Part shown: positions 55,241 through 64,000 of the stretch, piece after piece | Numbering within the stretch: the stretch's first letter is position 1 | Layout: each line of letters starts with the position of its first letter | Position numbers and translations under genes: made by a program | The notes under the pieces: model-generated | What the model was told of the DNA's origin: nothing | Seen by the model: only the letters and a program-made list of their open reading frames with translations | The model's database searches: none | NCBI GenBank assembly: GCA_019914945.1 | Contig: CM034103.1 | Span: 7,068,001 to 7,132,000 of the forward strand | DNA from: Typha latifolia | Taxonomy: Eukaryota > Streptophyta > Magnoliopsida > Poales > Typhaceae | Direction of reading: 5' to 3' | DNA length: 64,000 bases

Positions 55241-58200
55241 TATAATAATCAGATAAAAATAAATAAATAAAATAATAATAATAATATTAATAGCAATAAT
55301 AATAATAATATAAAAATTAAATATAAAAAAGAGACAAAAGAAAGAAATAAAAAAAAAGTTGTTCCATGGCACGAGCTTGTGGCTACAGTGGGCCCCACCG
55401 CTGCCATAGCTACCACCCTTCCCCTCCTTCACCGCCTCTCTTTCTCTCTCCCTCTAAATCTCTCTCTCTCTCGTCAATGTCGGCCTACCACCATCATTGC
55501 TTCCACCACTGCCGCACCGCCCCCCACTGCCTCTCTCTCTCCCCCTCTTTATAGGTCTCTCTCCAGCTCTCTCTTACGCTACTCTCTCTCTCTCGAGCTC
55601 TCTCTTTCTCTTTTTCCCTTGCCAATGCCAACCTACCACCGTTGTCGCTGCTGTCACCGCTGCAACCCCCCCTCACCGTCTCTCTCTAGAGCTCTCTCTC
55701 TCTAACTCGCTCGTTCTCTCTCTAACTCACTCATTCCCTCTCTCACTCTCTCTCTTACCCTCCTTTCTTTCTCTCTCTCTTTCTCTCCTCGCCGACGGCT
55801 TCTCACCGTCACTATCGTCGCCGCCACACCCCTCACCACCTTCTCTCTCTAACTCTCTCGTTCTCTCTCTTACCCTCCTCTCTTTCTCTCTCTCTCTATC
55901 ACTTCTCTCTTTCTCTCCTCGCCAATGGCTTCTCGCCGTCGCCGTCGTCATCGCCGCACCCCTCACCACCTTCTCTCTCTAACTCTCTCGTTCTCTCTCT
56001 CTTACCCTCCTCTCTTTCTCTCTCTCTCTATCACCTCTCTCTTTCTCTCCTCGTCGATGGCTTCTCGCTGTCGCCGTCGTCACCGCCACACCCCTCACCA
56101 CCTTCTCTCTCTTTAGTGCTCTCTCTCTAACTCTCTTGTTCTCTCTCTCTTACCCTACTCTCTCTCTCTCTCAATCACCTTTGTCTCTCGAGCTTTCTTT
56201 CCCTTCTCTTATCGACATCGGCTTGCCGCTATCGCCATCGCCGTCACTGTCGCCACCGCCACAGCCTAGGTGAGCCTCCCTCCCTTCCCTTCTCTTCTTC
56301 TTCTTCTCCTTCTTTTCCTCTACTCCTTTTTCCTCTCTTTGTTTTACCTTCTTTGGTAATAAAACACATGTCTAAATTAATTATGTTATTTAGTTAATCT
56401 AAATAAGATTTTTAGTTTAATTTTTCAAGAATAGATATATTTAGTAACATGGTTATTAGATAAGTGTAATTAGTGTAATTTTAGTTAATTATAATTATAA
56501 ATATTTGTACATAAATATATTTTTAACTTTATATATTTTTATTAGATTAATACATGTCTTTATAATTAAGTATATATATGTACAACTTATTATACATTAT
56601 TATGCATGTAATATAATAGTAGGCTTACTTAATATTTATATTACATGATTAAGTAAAGATTATTTTATATGCAACTCTTAATTTGCTTAGTAAGAGTAGT
56701 AGTGACAAAATAATTATAGTATAATTATATAATATTATATAATATAGGTGCTTGTATTTTAAATTATATTATTGTGCACGTAGCCCTTTTACGTTTTTTT
56801 TATCAAAAGAGATTGACTATTATATAGTTAATATATAATTAGCAAACTATGGTTTTATAAATAAATCTACAATTGGAATAATAACATATTAATATTATTA
56901 TAATTTGATCTATCATATAGATCAAATTATTTAATAAAAACAAAAGAAGAAATTTTAAACCTAATAAATCATCATATGTTACACAAACGGATCCCAAATT
57001 AGATAACTAACTAATTTTATATTACTTAAATATTTTTAGATTTCAATCCTCTTATTTGAGACCCCGTGGACCTTGCCAGTGATGTGTGACAGTTGATTGA
57101 TGGACGTGAGGGGTACGTGTGTTGCGTTTTCTGATCGAAGGTGAGTAGTCTTTTCCCCTAGACGTCTTTCTCAAATTAGGATATATTATATATTATGTAT
57201 ATGCATATTTTGACCTCCAGCATGATTATATGACTTTATCTAGAGATGATTTCAGTCAAGCATATTTTATCATGTATTTGATTAGGCTGATTTGAGATAT
57301 GAGTACATTGGTGATATATAGAGATCATTATACTATTATAGTTTTATGTCGGGATAATCTCTATTATGAGTGTGCATATGATAGACTAACAGGAGTATGC
57401 ATGTGTTGGATACATGGTTGGAGTCTGCATTACATCATTTTTCTCTTGGCTTCTTGATCACCTAAATTCCTGAATTGCATGATTTGTTGCAGTACTGAAT
57501 ATATGCATATGATTTATCATGTATAGAAAATTATAAAAGTATATGTGTATGTGATGTGATGTGATATGATGTGATGGCTAGAATAGTATCTGGTCCGGAC
57601 TGGTACTGGACATACTCTTAGCATATGGCAGAGTATGGTGATGGCTGATAGTTGTACTCTTAGAGTATGACAGGGTATAACTATCATGGATATACCCTTA
57701 GCGTATAGCAGGGTATGATTACTTTCTTCTGAGATGCCCTTAGCATATGGCAGGGTATGATTTATCTACAAAGATAACCTTAGCATATGGCAGGGTATGA
57801 TTTATCTATAGAGATACTCTTAGCGTATGACAGGGTATGCTCTGAGCTTGTGACATGATGTGTATCGAGTTTGGGGTTGAGTACTGTAGTCCAGCATATA
57901 GGATGATATTCAAAGTTGAGACGGATGATTGTGACAGTGAGAGATATGTGGATTATATCTGCCCTCGACATATATGATTATCTAGTGGTTGGCATGCATC
58001 ATGCATCATCATTGATGTGACTAGTATCATTGGATCATAATTATTATACATGATATGTTGTTATATTCTAGTGATGTTATATGATAATTTCATCATGTGA
58101 TATATTTTTAGTTGAGGATATAATATGCTCATTCATGAGAATTGATTTTATTTATATATATGTCATTAAAGATACATATATGCATACTCATATATGGCAT

Positions 58201-58843
58201 CATGTTACTTTCTAATTCATATTATCTAGTACATGATTTACTCTCTATTTGGCATCACTGATTCGGTGTAAGGTCTATTCACTTAGCCTTTTACTCATGA
58301 CTCTCTTTGTTTCTTTTTTTAACCCCCACAGATATTATGGTACGTGATACCGACTTGAGATATCCTGATAAAATATTTTAGAGCAAAGGTGAGATGAGCT
58401 ATAGATGCGAGACGGTATAGATGATAGTTTATATAGAAATTGAGTTGAACTAGTATGTGATATTTGTACTCTTTTATATTACACGATGATTTGTATAATA
58501 CAAGTCCAATCATGGCATACTATTGTATTAGTTATTTTAGTTATATCTTAATGGTTTGTTGTGGCATGTGCGGGTCCTACTAGATTATGTAGTGGTCTAA
58601 TGTATATTATTATGGACTTAGATATTCATATGTTAACAAGTTTATTTGGTTAATAGTATGATTTATTTGGTGATGGATTATGTGATCATGGATAAGTTAG
58701 CAGGTTTTATTTGATAATGTCATAATTATATGTGCACAGGAGAGTATCTATGCATCTCGGGCCCCGCCTAACCTATCGGTGCGCCGCACGTGCCGTGTGG
58801 GCGTGGGGGCGTGCACGTGCCGTGCCGGGACGGGGGCGTTACA
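55241..58843 (+). repeat. Solo Tekay-type LTR with 5-bp TSD
   Basis: 3.6 kb, flanked by GTTTC at 55236-55240 and 58844-58848. The start reads TATAATAATCAG where TGTAACAACCC is usual, as if altered by C-to-T and G-to-A changes. The end is GGGGGCGTTACA. It contains three CT-rich minisatellite units of about 130 bp (55785, 55916, 56046, each with CTCCTCG then GGCTTCTCGC) and hairpin units at 57600-57850. Confidence 0.9.
57600..57850. repeat. Hairpin-unit tandem array
   Basis: About six units of roughly 45 bp with ATACCCTTAGCGTATAGCAG then GGTAT or close variants. This is the reverse complement of the unit at 47085-47290, as expected for an LTR in the opposite orientation. Confidence 0.85.
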
Positions 58844-58917
58844 GTTTCTCCCTCCTCTATTGGGGAAATCTCATCTTACTCATCTCGCCGTGCAGCCATG
58901 GCTCTGGTTGTCGTCAT
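58844..58917 (-). pseudogene. LTR A element Gag start
   Basis: ATG at 58917, MTTTRAMAARR, then acidic codons, cut after about 24 codons by the solo LTR. It continues at 55240. The start matches those at 14031, 19074 and 22274. Confidence 0.8.
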
Positions 58918-58942
58918 AGGAAGCGCATGTCCGAGCCACGGT

Positions 58943-58955
58943 GGCTCTGATACCA
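58943..58955 (-). other. Primer-binding site (initiator tRNA-Met)
   Basis: TGGTATCAGAGCC on the minus strand, 3 nt after the LTR end GATCATATCA and about 25 nt before the gag start. Confidence 0.9.
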
Positions 58956-58958
58956 ACT

Positions 58959-59736
58959 TGATATGATCTCCTCTTAGGCCAAGACTCGATCTCCCCCAAT
59001 TTTCAAATCTGGATAGGATCTGACATGGAAATTTGAAAATAGATTTTGAAAGATGTAGCTGTCAGATCGATGTGAAATTTTGATATGTTGTAACTCCAGA
59101 AAAGAGCTTTCTAACGAATCTAGCTTTAGGTGAATCGAACGGGGAGATATCTAGATATCATCTTATCAGTAGATGGACATCAAGAAGTCCTTTAGATCCG
59201 TGGATGGAAGCACGAGATCCTACGTGATGATAGATGGTTGTGGACCGGCGGTAATGGGTGGCACCGGTGAATACATGGAGGTGGAAGGGTTATGGGTGAT
59301 GGTAGGGGTTAGGGCAAGGTAATAGATAGATTGGAAGAATGGGGAGGAGTGAGTCGCCCATAAGGGACTAGGGTGAGTGGCCAGTCGAGGGGGGTTAGAA
59401 GAGGCGCCGTCCGGGGACAAGAGCAAAACTCAATTCATTCAATAATGATTTCATGGTTGCCATCCACACCTTTAATTTAAAAATGACAATTATTAACCCT
59501 AAATCAGTAGATTTTCGTCGATCGCGTTCGAACGCATATTTTGCGTTGTCTATATTTGCGAACCTGATGCAGGCAGTCACAAACGCGTTCGAACACACCC
59601 CACCCGCATTCCAACACGACATATAGGCGTTCACAAATGTTTTTTTTTTTTGAAATAAATACTAAAACAAGAATAAAAGACACCCCTAAAGTGTATCCAT
59701 GCTCGAGATGACATCGGTGAAATCCGAATTGTATTA
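58959..59736 (-). repeat. 5' LTR of the non-autonomous element
   Basis: 778 bp LTR A. On the minus strand it starts TAATACAATTCGG (TG mutated to TA) at 59736 and ends GATCATATCA at 58959. It has a palindrome cluster at 59518-59635 and lacks tandem PBS-like units. Confidence 0.88.
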
Positions 59737-59741
59737 GTGAT

Positions 59742-60300
59742 AAATGATTGTGGTGGATAGGACAGTACCTTGAGCAAGTTGAGGAGGGGAGAAGGGGCTT
59801 TCAAGTGGAACTGATCGTTGGACTGAGGAGGAAGAAGCGACGGGAGGTGTAGCCTCAACCGTAGGAGAAATCTTAGTGTGGATACTAAGGGGAAAAGATG
59901 AGGGAGAAGATTGGCACATGCCTAGATTGAACCGAACGACCAAATATTCAATAATATCAAAATAGCTACCATTCCACACATTTAGAAGCTAGCCATACAT
60001 CCAAAAATTAATAAAAAACTTTAATACGAAATAAACCCAACTATCAGCAGTTAGAATGCCTATGCTGCTATTATGTTCTTGGGTTACGACATTCGAACGT
60101 CGGATTGGGCCGTTCGAACGCCTATGCTACTGTTCTGCTCTCAGGCTATGGCGTTTGAACGCCAAGCTAGGACATTCAAATGCTCAAACTGCTCTTCTAA
60201 TCTCGGGTGCCCAAACTGCACTTATGCTCTCAGATTATAGTGTTCAAACGCTGTGATGCATTCAAACGCATAAAACAAACTGAGATTATTCCAACAACAA
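59742..60300 (-). repeat. LTR family F fragment, U3 side
   Basis: Contains a GGCTAGCTTCTAAATGTGTGG TATA-like stretch on the minus strand (about 59975). A cluster of diverged palindromes lies upstream of it at 60085-60265 (CCGTTCGAACGCC, GGCGTTTGAACGCC). It ends about 100-150 bp downstream of the P450 stop codon. The LTR start was not identified. Confidence 0.6.
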
Positions 60301-60405
60301 ACTAACTACTCCGGAATCCATAATCTACTATAATTCATAAGCAAGATAACTACTACATAATCACTAACCCCAACAGCATAAAAGAGCACTCACTACTCGT
60401 AGATA

Positions 60406-61947
60406 TCACTTGCTACTTTCGTTTCTCGGAACTACAACAGCACGCAGTGGATTCTTCATAGCCACAGTAAACTCCAACTTTTCAGTGAGATCCATCTGCT
60501 CGCCCTCCACTCCCTTCCACTCGAACTCCCTGACCAAGTTGGCCACAAAATACTCGAGATGCACCAAAGCCAGCGAATACCCAGGACACAACCTCCTTCC
60601 GGCCCCAAAAGGCATCATCTTGATGTGCCTACTCCCCGTCACGTCCACCCCCTCCCCCTCCCCTCCGACCAAAAACCTCTCCGGCCTGAACTCCATCGGC
60701 TCCGCCCAAACCTTTCCATCCCGCCCCATCTCCGCCACCGTAAAATTCACCAGAGCCCCCCTGGGTATCACGTGCCCGTCCAAAGACACTTCTTCCGCCG
60801 TCGCTCGCGGGAGCAAGAACGGCGCCGGCGGGTGCCGTCTCAAGCCCTCCAAGACCACCGCCTTCAGGTATGCCATCCTCTGCGTCTCCTCCGGCTCGAT
60901 CCTCCCCTCCGACGACGCGAACTCCGCGATCTCGTTGTACAGTCTCCTCTGCGCGTCTTGGTTCTTGACGAGGTTCGCCATGATCCACTGTAAAGTCGTC
61001 CAGGTGGTATCCGTGCCGCCGTTCAAGAACTCCGAGCAAAGGCTTACGATCTCTCCCTCGTCGAGCTTCCTCCCTCCCTCGCTCGGGAGATCGAGATCCA
61101 GAACCGTGTCGAGGTAAGTAATAATGAGTCCGTCTTTGTCGAGATCTATGTTTTTTTCTCGACGAGCTCTTATTATTGGAATCATGATCTCTTCTTGCTT
61201 GCGGCGGATGTCCAAGAACCTCCTCCACCTCCTCCACAAGAGAAGCTTTGCGGCGGTTGGCCAGATGTCGAAGACGATGATCTGCGAAGCCATGCCGACG
61301 AGCTCGCGCTGAACGCCTTCGACGGTTTTTGCCACCTCCTCTGAGACTTCCTCCCCGAAGCACATAGTAACCAGTAAGTCGAACGTGGCGTGCTGAATCT
61401 TATCCCCGACATTGGTAACGACTCCGCTATCAATTGCCTCAGATTTGATGTTCTTGACAAGAGAATTAACGGCGAGCTCGCGGGCGCGGGCGAAAGATTT
61501 GACATGGGAAGGATGGAGGACGCCGGCGGTGAGGTTGCGGCGGAGGTGGCGCCACAACGGGCCATAGGCGGCCGAGCTGATGTTGCGGCCACCGCTGCTG
61601 TAGACGTGGTTGGCGCCGAGCGGAGGCGGCCGGCCGGCAAAAGCAGCGGCGTGGTCTACGAGGGCTCGGTGAGCGACGTCGCAATCAGTGATGTAGACGG
61701 ACGGCTGCGAGCCGATGTAGAGGGTGATGACAGGGCCGTAGGTGTCGGCGAGGCGGCGGAGGGTCGGGCCGAGATCCAAGAAGGATCCCCGGAGATAGAA
61801 GAGGCTACCTACTATGGGTAAGGTCTTGGGCCCGGGAGGGACTTTGGAATTGTTGCCTTGTTTGGAAAAGAGGCTGTAGTGGCCTACAAGGTATGTCAGG
61901 ATTAGGGGAAGAGAGACAGAGAGGAGGATGAGATTCCATGTCTCCAT
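60406..61947 (-). CDS. Cytochrome P450, CYP89-like
   Basis: Intact 513-codon intronless gene for an ER-anchored haem monooxygenase that uses electrons from NADPH-P450 reductase. Residues 1-28 form the membrane anchor. PPGP at 37-40 is the hinge and WRHLRR at 132-137 is in helix C. GGTDTT at 310-315 is the oxygen-binding motif in helix I. EGLR at 367-370 and PERF at 422-425 form the ERR triad. PFGAGRRLCPG at 446-456 is the haem loop with ligand Cys454. The METW start, SSAAYGPLWRHLRRNLT, and EGLRRHPP followed by VNFTVAEMG point to the A-type CYP89 group, whose genes usually lack introns and in which one Arabidopsis member acts on chlorophyll breakdown products. The substrate of this one cannot be inferred. 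Another A-type family such as CYP77 is less likely. LTR DNA begins about 100-150 bp beyond its stop codon. Confidence 0.95.
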   Translation of the reverse strand: METWNLILLSVSLPLILTYLVGHYSLFSKQGNNSKVPPGPKTLPIVGSLFYLRGSFLDLGPTLRRLADTYGPVITLYIGSQPSVYITDCDVAHRALVDHAAAFAGRPPPLGANHVYSSGGRNISSAAYGPLWRHLRRNLTAGVLHPSHVKSFARARELAVNSLVKNIKSEAIDSGVVTNVGDKIQHATFDLLVTMCFGEEVSEEVAKTVEGVQRELVGMASQIIVFDIWPTAAKLLLWRRWRRFLDIRRKQEEIMIPIIRARREKNIDLDKDGLIITYLDTVLDLDLPSEGGRKLDEGEIVSLCSEFLNGGTDTTWTTLQWIMANLVKNQDAQRRLYNEIAEFASSEGRIEPEETQRMAYLKAVVLEGLRRHPPAPFLLPRATAEEVSLDGHVIPRGALVNFTVAEMGRDGKVWAEPMEFRPERFLVGGEGEGVDVTGSRHIKMMPFGAGRRLCPGYSLALVHLEYFVANLVREFEWKGVEGEQMDLTEKLEFTVAMKNPLRAVVVPRNESSK

Positions 61948-62001
61948 TGAGATAATATTACTTCTCTGCTATGGGAAGCTTACAAGAGTAGGCGATTGTG
62001 T

Positions 62002-62013
62002 GTATATATATAT
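62002..62013 (-). promoter_or_regulatory. TATA box of the P450 gene
   Basis: TATATATATACA on the minus strand, about 55-65 bases upstream of the ATG at 61947. This would place transcription start about 25-35 bases before the ATG, leaving a short 5' UTR. No GTTCGAAC palindromes lie upstream of it. Confidence 0.6.
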
Positions 62014-62019
62014 GTAAAG

Positions 62020-62500
62020 TCTTTTTAAAGAGAGAGAAACAAACGGATTCAGTACAATACTAATGGTAAGAACATTTTGACGACTTTCTTTATTTATATT
62101 AAATAATTGAAAATATCTTCGCAGAATCAAAGTCCAGTTGATATATTTTTTAAAAGCAATTACATGGAGACCAATCTACAATCCTCCTTGCCAAAAAAAG
62201 AAAAGAAAAGAAAAGAAAAGAAAATATTTTTCAAACTATTGGGCATACTATAAAACGAATATCATTTTTTGTTTTTGCGCTCCTGCCCTTTCTTCGCCAC
62301 TATACCTAATTTAAAAAAATTAAAATACCAAAATTATACTTGCACTAATTCTGAGAGTATCTCTCATTTTAAAAAATATCAAAATTACATTTGCATCAAT
62401 TTTGAGAATATCTCTCTCTAATACATGTAGGGAAATCCCATAGTTATTTTTTCGTAAGTCTCCCTTCAAATACTTGGTTATTATGCATCGGATTGCATCA
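62020..62500. other. Intergenic, upstream of the P450
   Basis: No gene seen. An (AAAAG)5 microsatellite lies at about 62196-62224. A short near-repeat of AAAATTACATTTGCA occurs around 62330-62400 (TATCTCTC then AAAAATA). This is the probable upstream promoter region of the P450 before retroelement DNA resumes. Confidence 0.6.
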
Positions 62501-63220
62501 TTGGGAATCATGTGAAATCAACTAGTGACAACTTGTTTGGTTGACAAATGTAACTTAGATAAATTGTTCCTCTTGAAGTAAGGAATCCAATGTAACTGAG
62601 ATCACATTGATCGGACTTGTAGATCAAAAGTTATAGGAAAAATATTGACCTCGGGTTAGATGGTGGCATGAGGAACGTGAGTACTGGAATAGAAAAATAA
62701 TGGTTAGGTTTTGTGGAAGATGGTGACTATGGTGGTGGGGTAGAGTAGTAAGCTAGATGAAGGGGGAGAGAGTGAACCGATCCTTGAGAGACAATGGGGC
62801 ATGGTCAAATTGAGGGAGGATGAAGATGACGTCCAAGATTGGATACCGTTGGAGGAAAGAGAGAGGGTTGGGAATGATAACTCCAATATTTCATCAATAA
62901 TCCTCAATTAGGTTGCCTTCCACATATTTAGAGGCTAACCTATCAAACGAAATAATTAAAAGATAACCCTAGGATACTGCAGTTTGCCGATTGCGTTCGA
63001 ACGCAGTCGAACGCGGATTTCGCGTTCTTTGTTATTGCGAACGTGTGCAGGTGTTCGAACGGCGCATTCGAATGCACTAAACACATTCTCTATTTTTGTG
63101 AATATATGTAGGCATTAGATAGTCACGTTCGAATACGACTGCCAAAAATCTTATTCTTCCAAAGCAAAGTTATTTCTAAAACAAAAATAATCAAAAGTTA
63201 TAACTAGCTGAATTATAACA
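62500..63220 (-). repeat. LTR of a gypsy element, minus strand
   Basis: On the minus strand it starts TGTTATAATTCAGC at 63220. The palindrome cluster (62993-63140) precedes a TATA-like region near 62920 (TTAGCCTCTAAATATGTGG), as in LTR A and C. The left end is not clearly defined, so the start coordinate is approximate. Confidence 0.65.
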
Positions 63221-63316
63221 GCCTACCACGTTTACCCCACCTTGCCCTCAAGGTGTGAAGTCGGGAAATCGATCGATGATCTCCGACTCAAGCTCCCATG
63301 ATGCTTCATCGGATGG

Positions 63317-64000
63317 TTAGCCCAACCATTTAACCAAGATCTTTGTCTCTAGCCCCGAGCCATGTCGCCTCCGTCGTCGTGCTAGTACCCATATTGGCTC
63401 CACCTGATGCAATTCCTCCTCGGATTCGAGTATAATCGACCCCGCCACTTGATCTGGCCTAATCCTCACCTTCAGCAATGAAATATGGAATACTGGGTGT
63501 ACTCTAGAGTCCTCTAGTAGCTCAAGCTTGTAAGCGACTGGTCCAACACGCTCACAAACTCGAAATGGACCAAAAAATTTGAATGCCAATTTTTTGTTCT
63601 AAATAGGGCGTAAGGTGATTTGACGAGAGGGCTGAGCTCGTACAAACACCATATCGCCCACACTAAACTCCTTCTCGCGATGATGCTGATCATACATTTG
63701 TTTCATTCAATTCGGGGCTCATATGCATCTACAATCTCCTAAGGCATCACGATCCATCAATGATTGAATCAACCTCAGTCCGTTCCATCAATGATTGAAC
63801 GTCGGTACCGCCCGTCCGTATACTACTTCGAATGGGTCATGCTGGTGCTACTATGATGAGAAGTGTTATACGACCACTCAGCCCATGGAAGATACTCCAA
63901 CCAGCGTTTAGGACGATCACCGACAAAACACCTAAGGTATTGCTTAATTCCCTTGTTAACCAATTCCGTTTGCTCGTCAGTTTGTGGGTGATATGCTGAG
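63317..64000 (-). pseudogene. Gypsy integrase, core end and C-terminus
   Basis: From the right edge: AYHPQTDEQTELVNKGIKQ (with the catalytic Glu), RPKRWLEYLPWAEWSYNT, then a damaged segment with a small internal duplication (CCATCAATGATTGAA twice, 63753-63803). Then come VRAQPSRQITLRP and the GPY/F module FFGPFRVCERVGPVAY and VHPVFHISLLK. A basic tail ends LVKWLG. The gene continues beyond the window, and stops near 63600 and 63720 show it is broken. The 63221-63316 spacer contains CACCTTGAGGGCAAGGTGGG before the LTR. Confidence 0.87.

Larger units (their letters stand above)
51491..59736 (-). mobile_element. Non-autonomous LTR A element with two nested solo LTRs
   Basis: The outer flanks are GTGAA (51486-51490) and GTGAT (59737-59741), a near-exact 5-bp duplication. 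Removing the two nested LTRs leaves about 3.6 kb: a 778-bp 5' LTR, a PBS, a gag start, about 1 kb of non-retroviral sequence, a non-coding 3' part and an 814-bp 3' LTR. No protease, RT or integrase codons were found, so it would depend on a helper element. Confidence 0.82.

Noticed and set aside
8148..58955. tRNA genes at the TGGTATCAGAGC sites
   Set aside because: Only the short primer-binding complement is present. No cloverleaf can be formed around it.
60410..61821. Long antisense frames over the P450
   Set aside because: They are shadows of the GC-rich P450 coding sequence. The minus-strand frame has every P450 motif.
642..63220. GTTCGAAC as an RNA polymerase III B box or a heat-shock element
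   Set aside because: GTTCGAACGC fits the B box core but not its last bases, and no A box is in place. Heat-shock elements need two bases between TTC and GAA.

Overview
This window is plant nuclear DNA. It holds one intact protein-coding gene, a single-exon cytochrome P450 of the CYP89 type at 60406-61947 (minus strand). Almost everything else is LTR retrotransposons inserted into one another. The evidence is Ty3/gypsy and Ty1/copia Gag-Pol fragments on both strands, primer-binding sites complementary to plant initiator tRNA-Met (TGGTATCAGAGC), purine-rich tracts, and several exact 5-bp target-site duplications (TSDs). The P450 is GC-rich at its 5' end and less so towards its 3' end, which favours a monocot or a similar high-GC lineage. 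That is a weak inference, and the species cannot be named.

I use local family names. LTR A (about 0.7-1.05 kb) begins TGATACGATTCGG and ends ATCGTATCA. LTR C (about 0.75 kb) and LTR D (about 1.0 kb) share an R-U5 region but have different U3 regions. LTR E and LTR F are single short or partial LTRs. The Tekay-type LTR (about 3-3.6 kb) begins TGTAACAACCC and belongs to a chromodomain gypsy element of Del/Tekay type.

Layout. 1-2221: decayed gypsy Gag-PR-RT on the plus strand, split by a solo LTR A (TSD GGGTG). 2498-12171: Tekay-type chromovirus on the minus strand, with pol in broken frames, a truncated 3' LTR and a 4.0-kb 5' LTR that carries an LTR D insertion. 12172-19909: unclassified DNA, an LTR A non-autonomous copy, an LTR C fragment, a non-coding stretch and an LTR A gag on the minus strand. 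19910-49348: one gypsy RT gene (plus strand) cut open by about 29 kb of nested insertions. These include a 23.3-kb composite bounded by CATCA, which itself holds a young defective LTR A element (21535-24876, TSD GTGCG), a decayed gypsy pol, a 9.25-kb copia element (27982-37228, TSD CATCT) and Tekay-type LTR pieces. 49349-60300: remains of the outer gypsy element, a solo LTR C (TSD GAGTG), and a non-autonomous LTR A element (51491-59736) that contains two solo LTRs (TSDs GACGA and GTTTC). 60406-62020: the P450 and its promoter. 62500-64000: a gypsy 3' end on the minus strand.

Three features stand out. First, a palindrome, GCGTTCGAACGC, recurs in clusters just upstream of the TATA box in several otherwise unrelated LTR families, including both gypsy and copia, and also upstream of an extra gene carried inside the copia element. 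Second, LTR A and LTR C end in tandem copies of the LTR-end/primer-binding-site junction. Third, the long Tekay-type LTRs hold variable arrays of a short hairpin unit, ATACCC...GGGTAT. No coding frame in the retroelements is intact, so any mobility would depend on proteins supplied from elsewhere.
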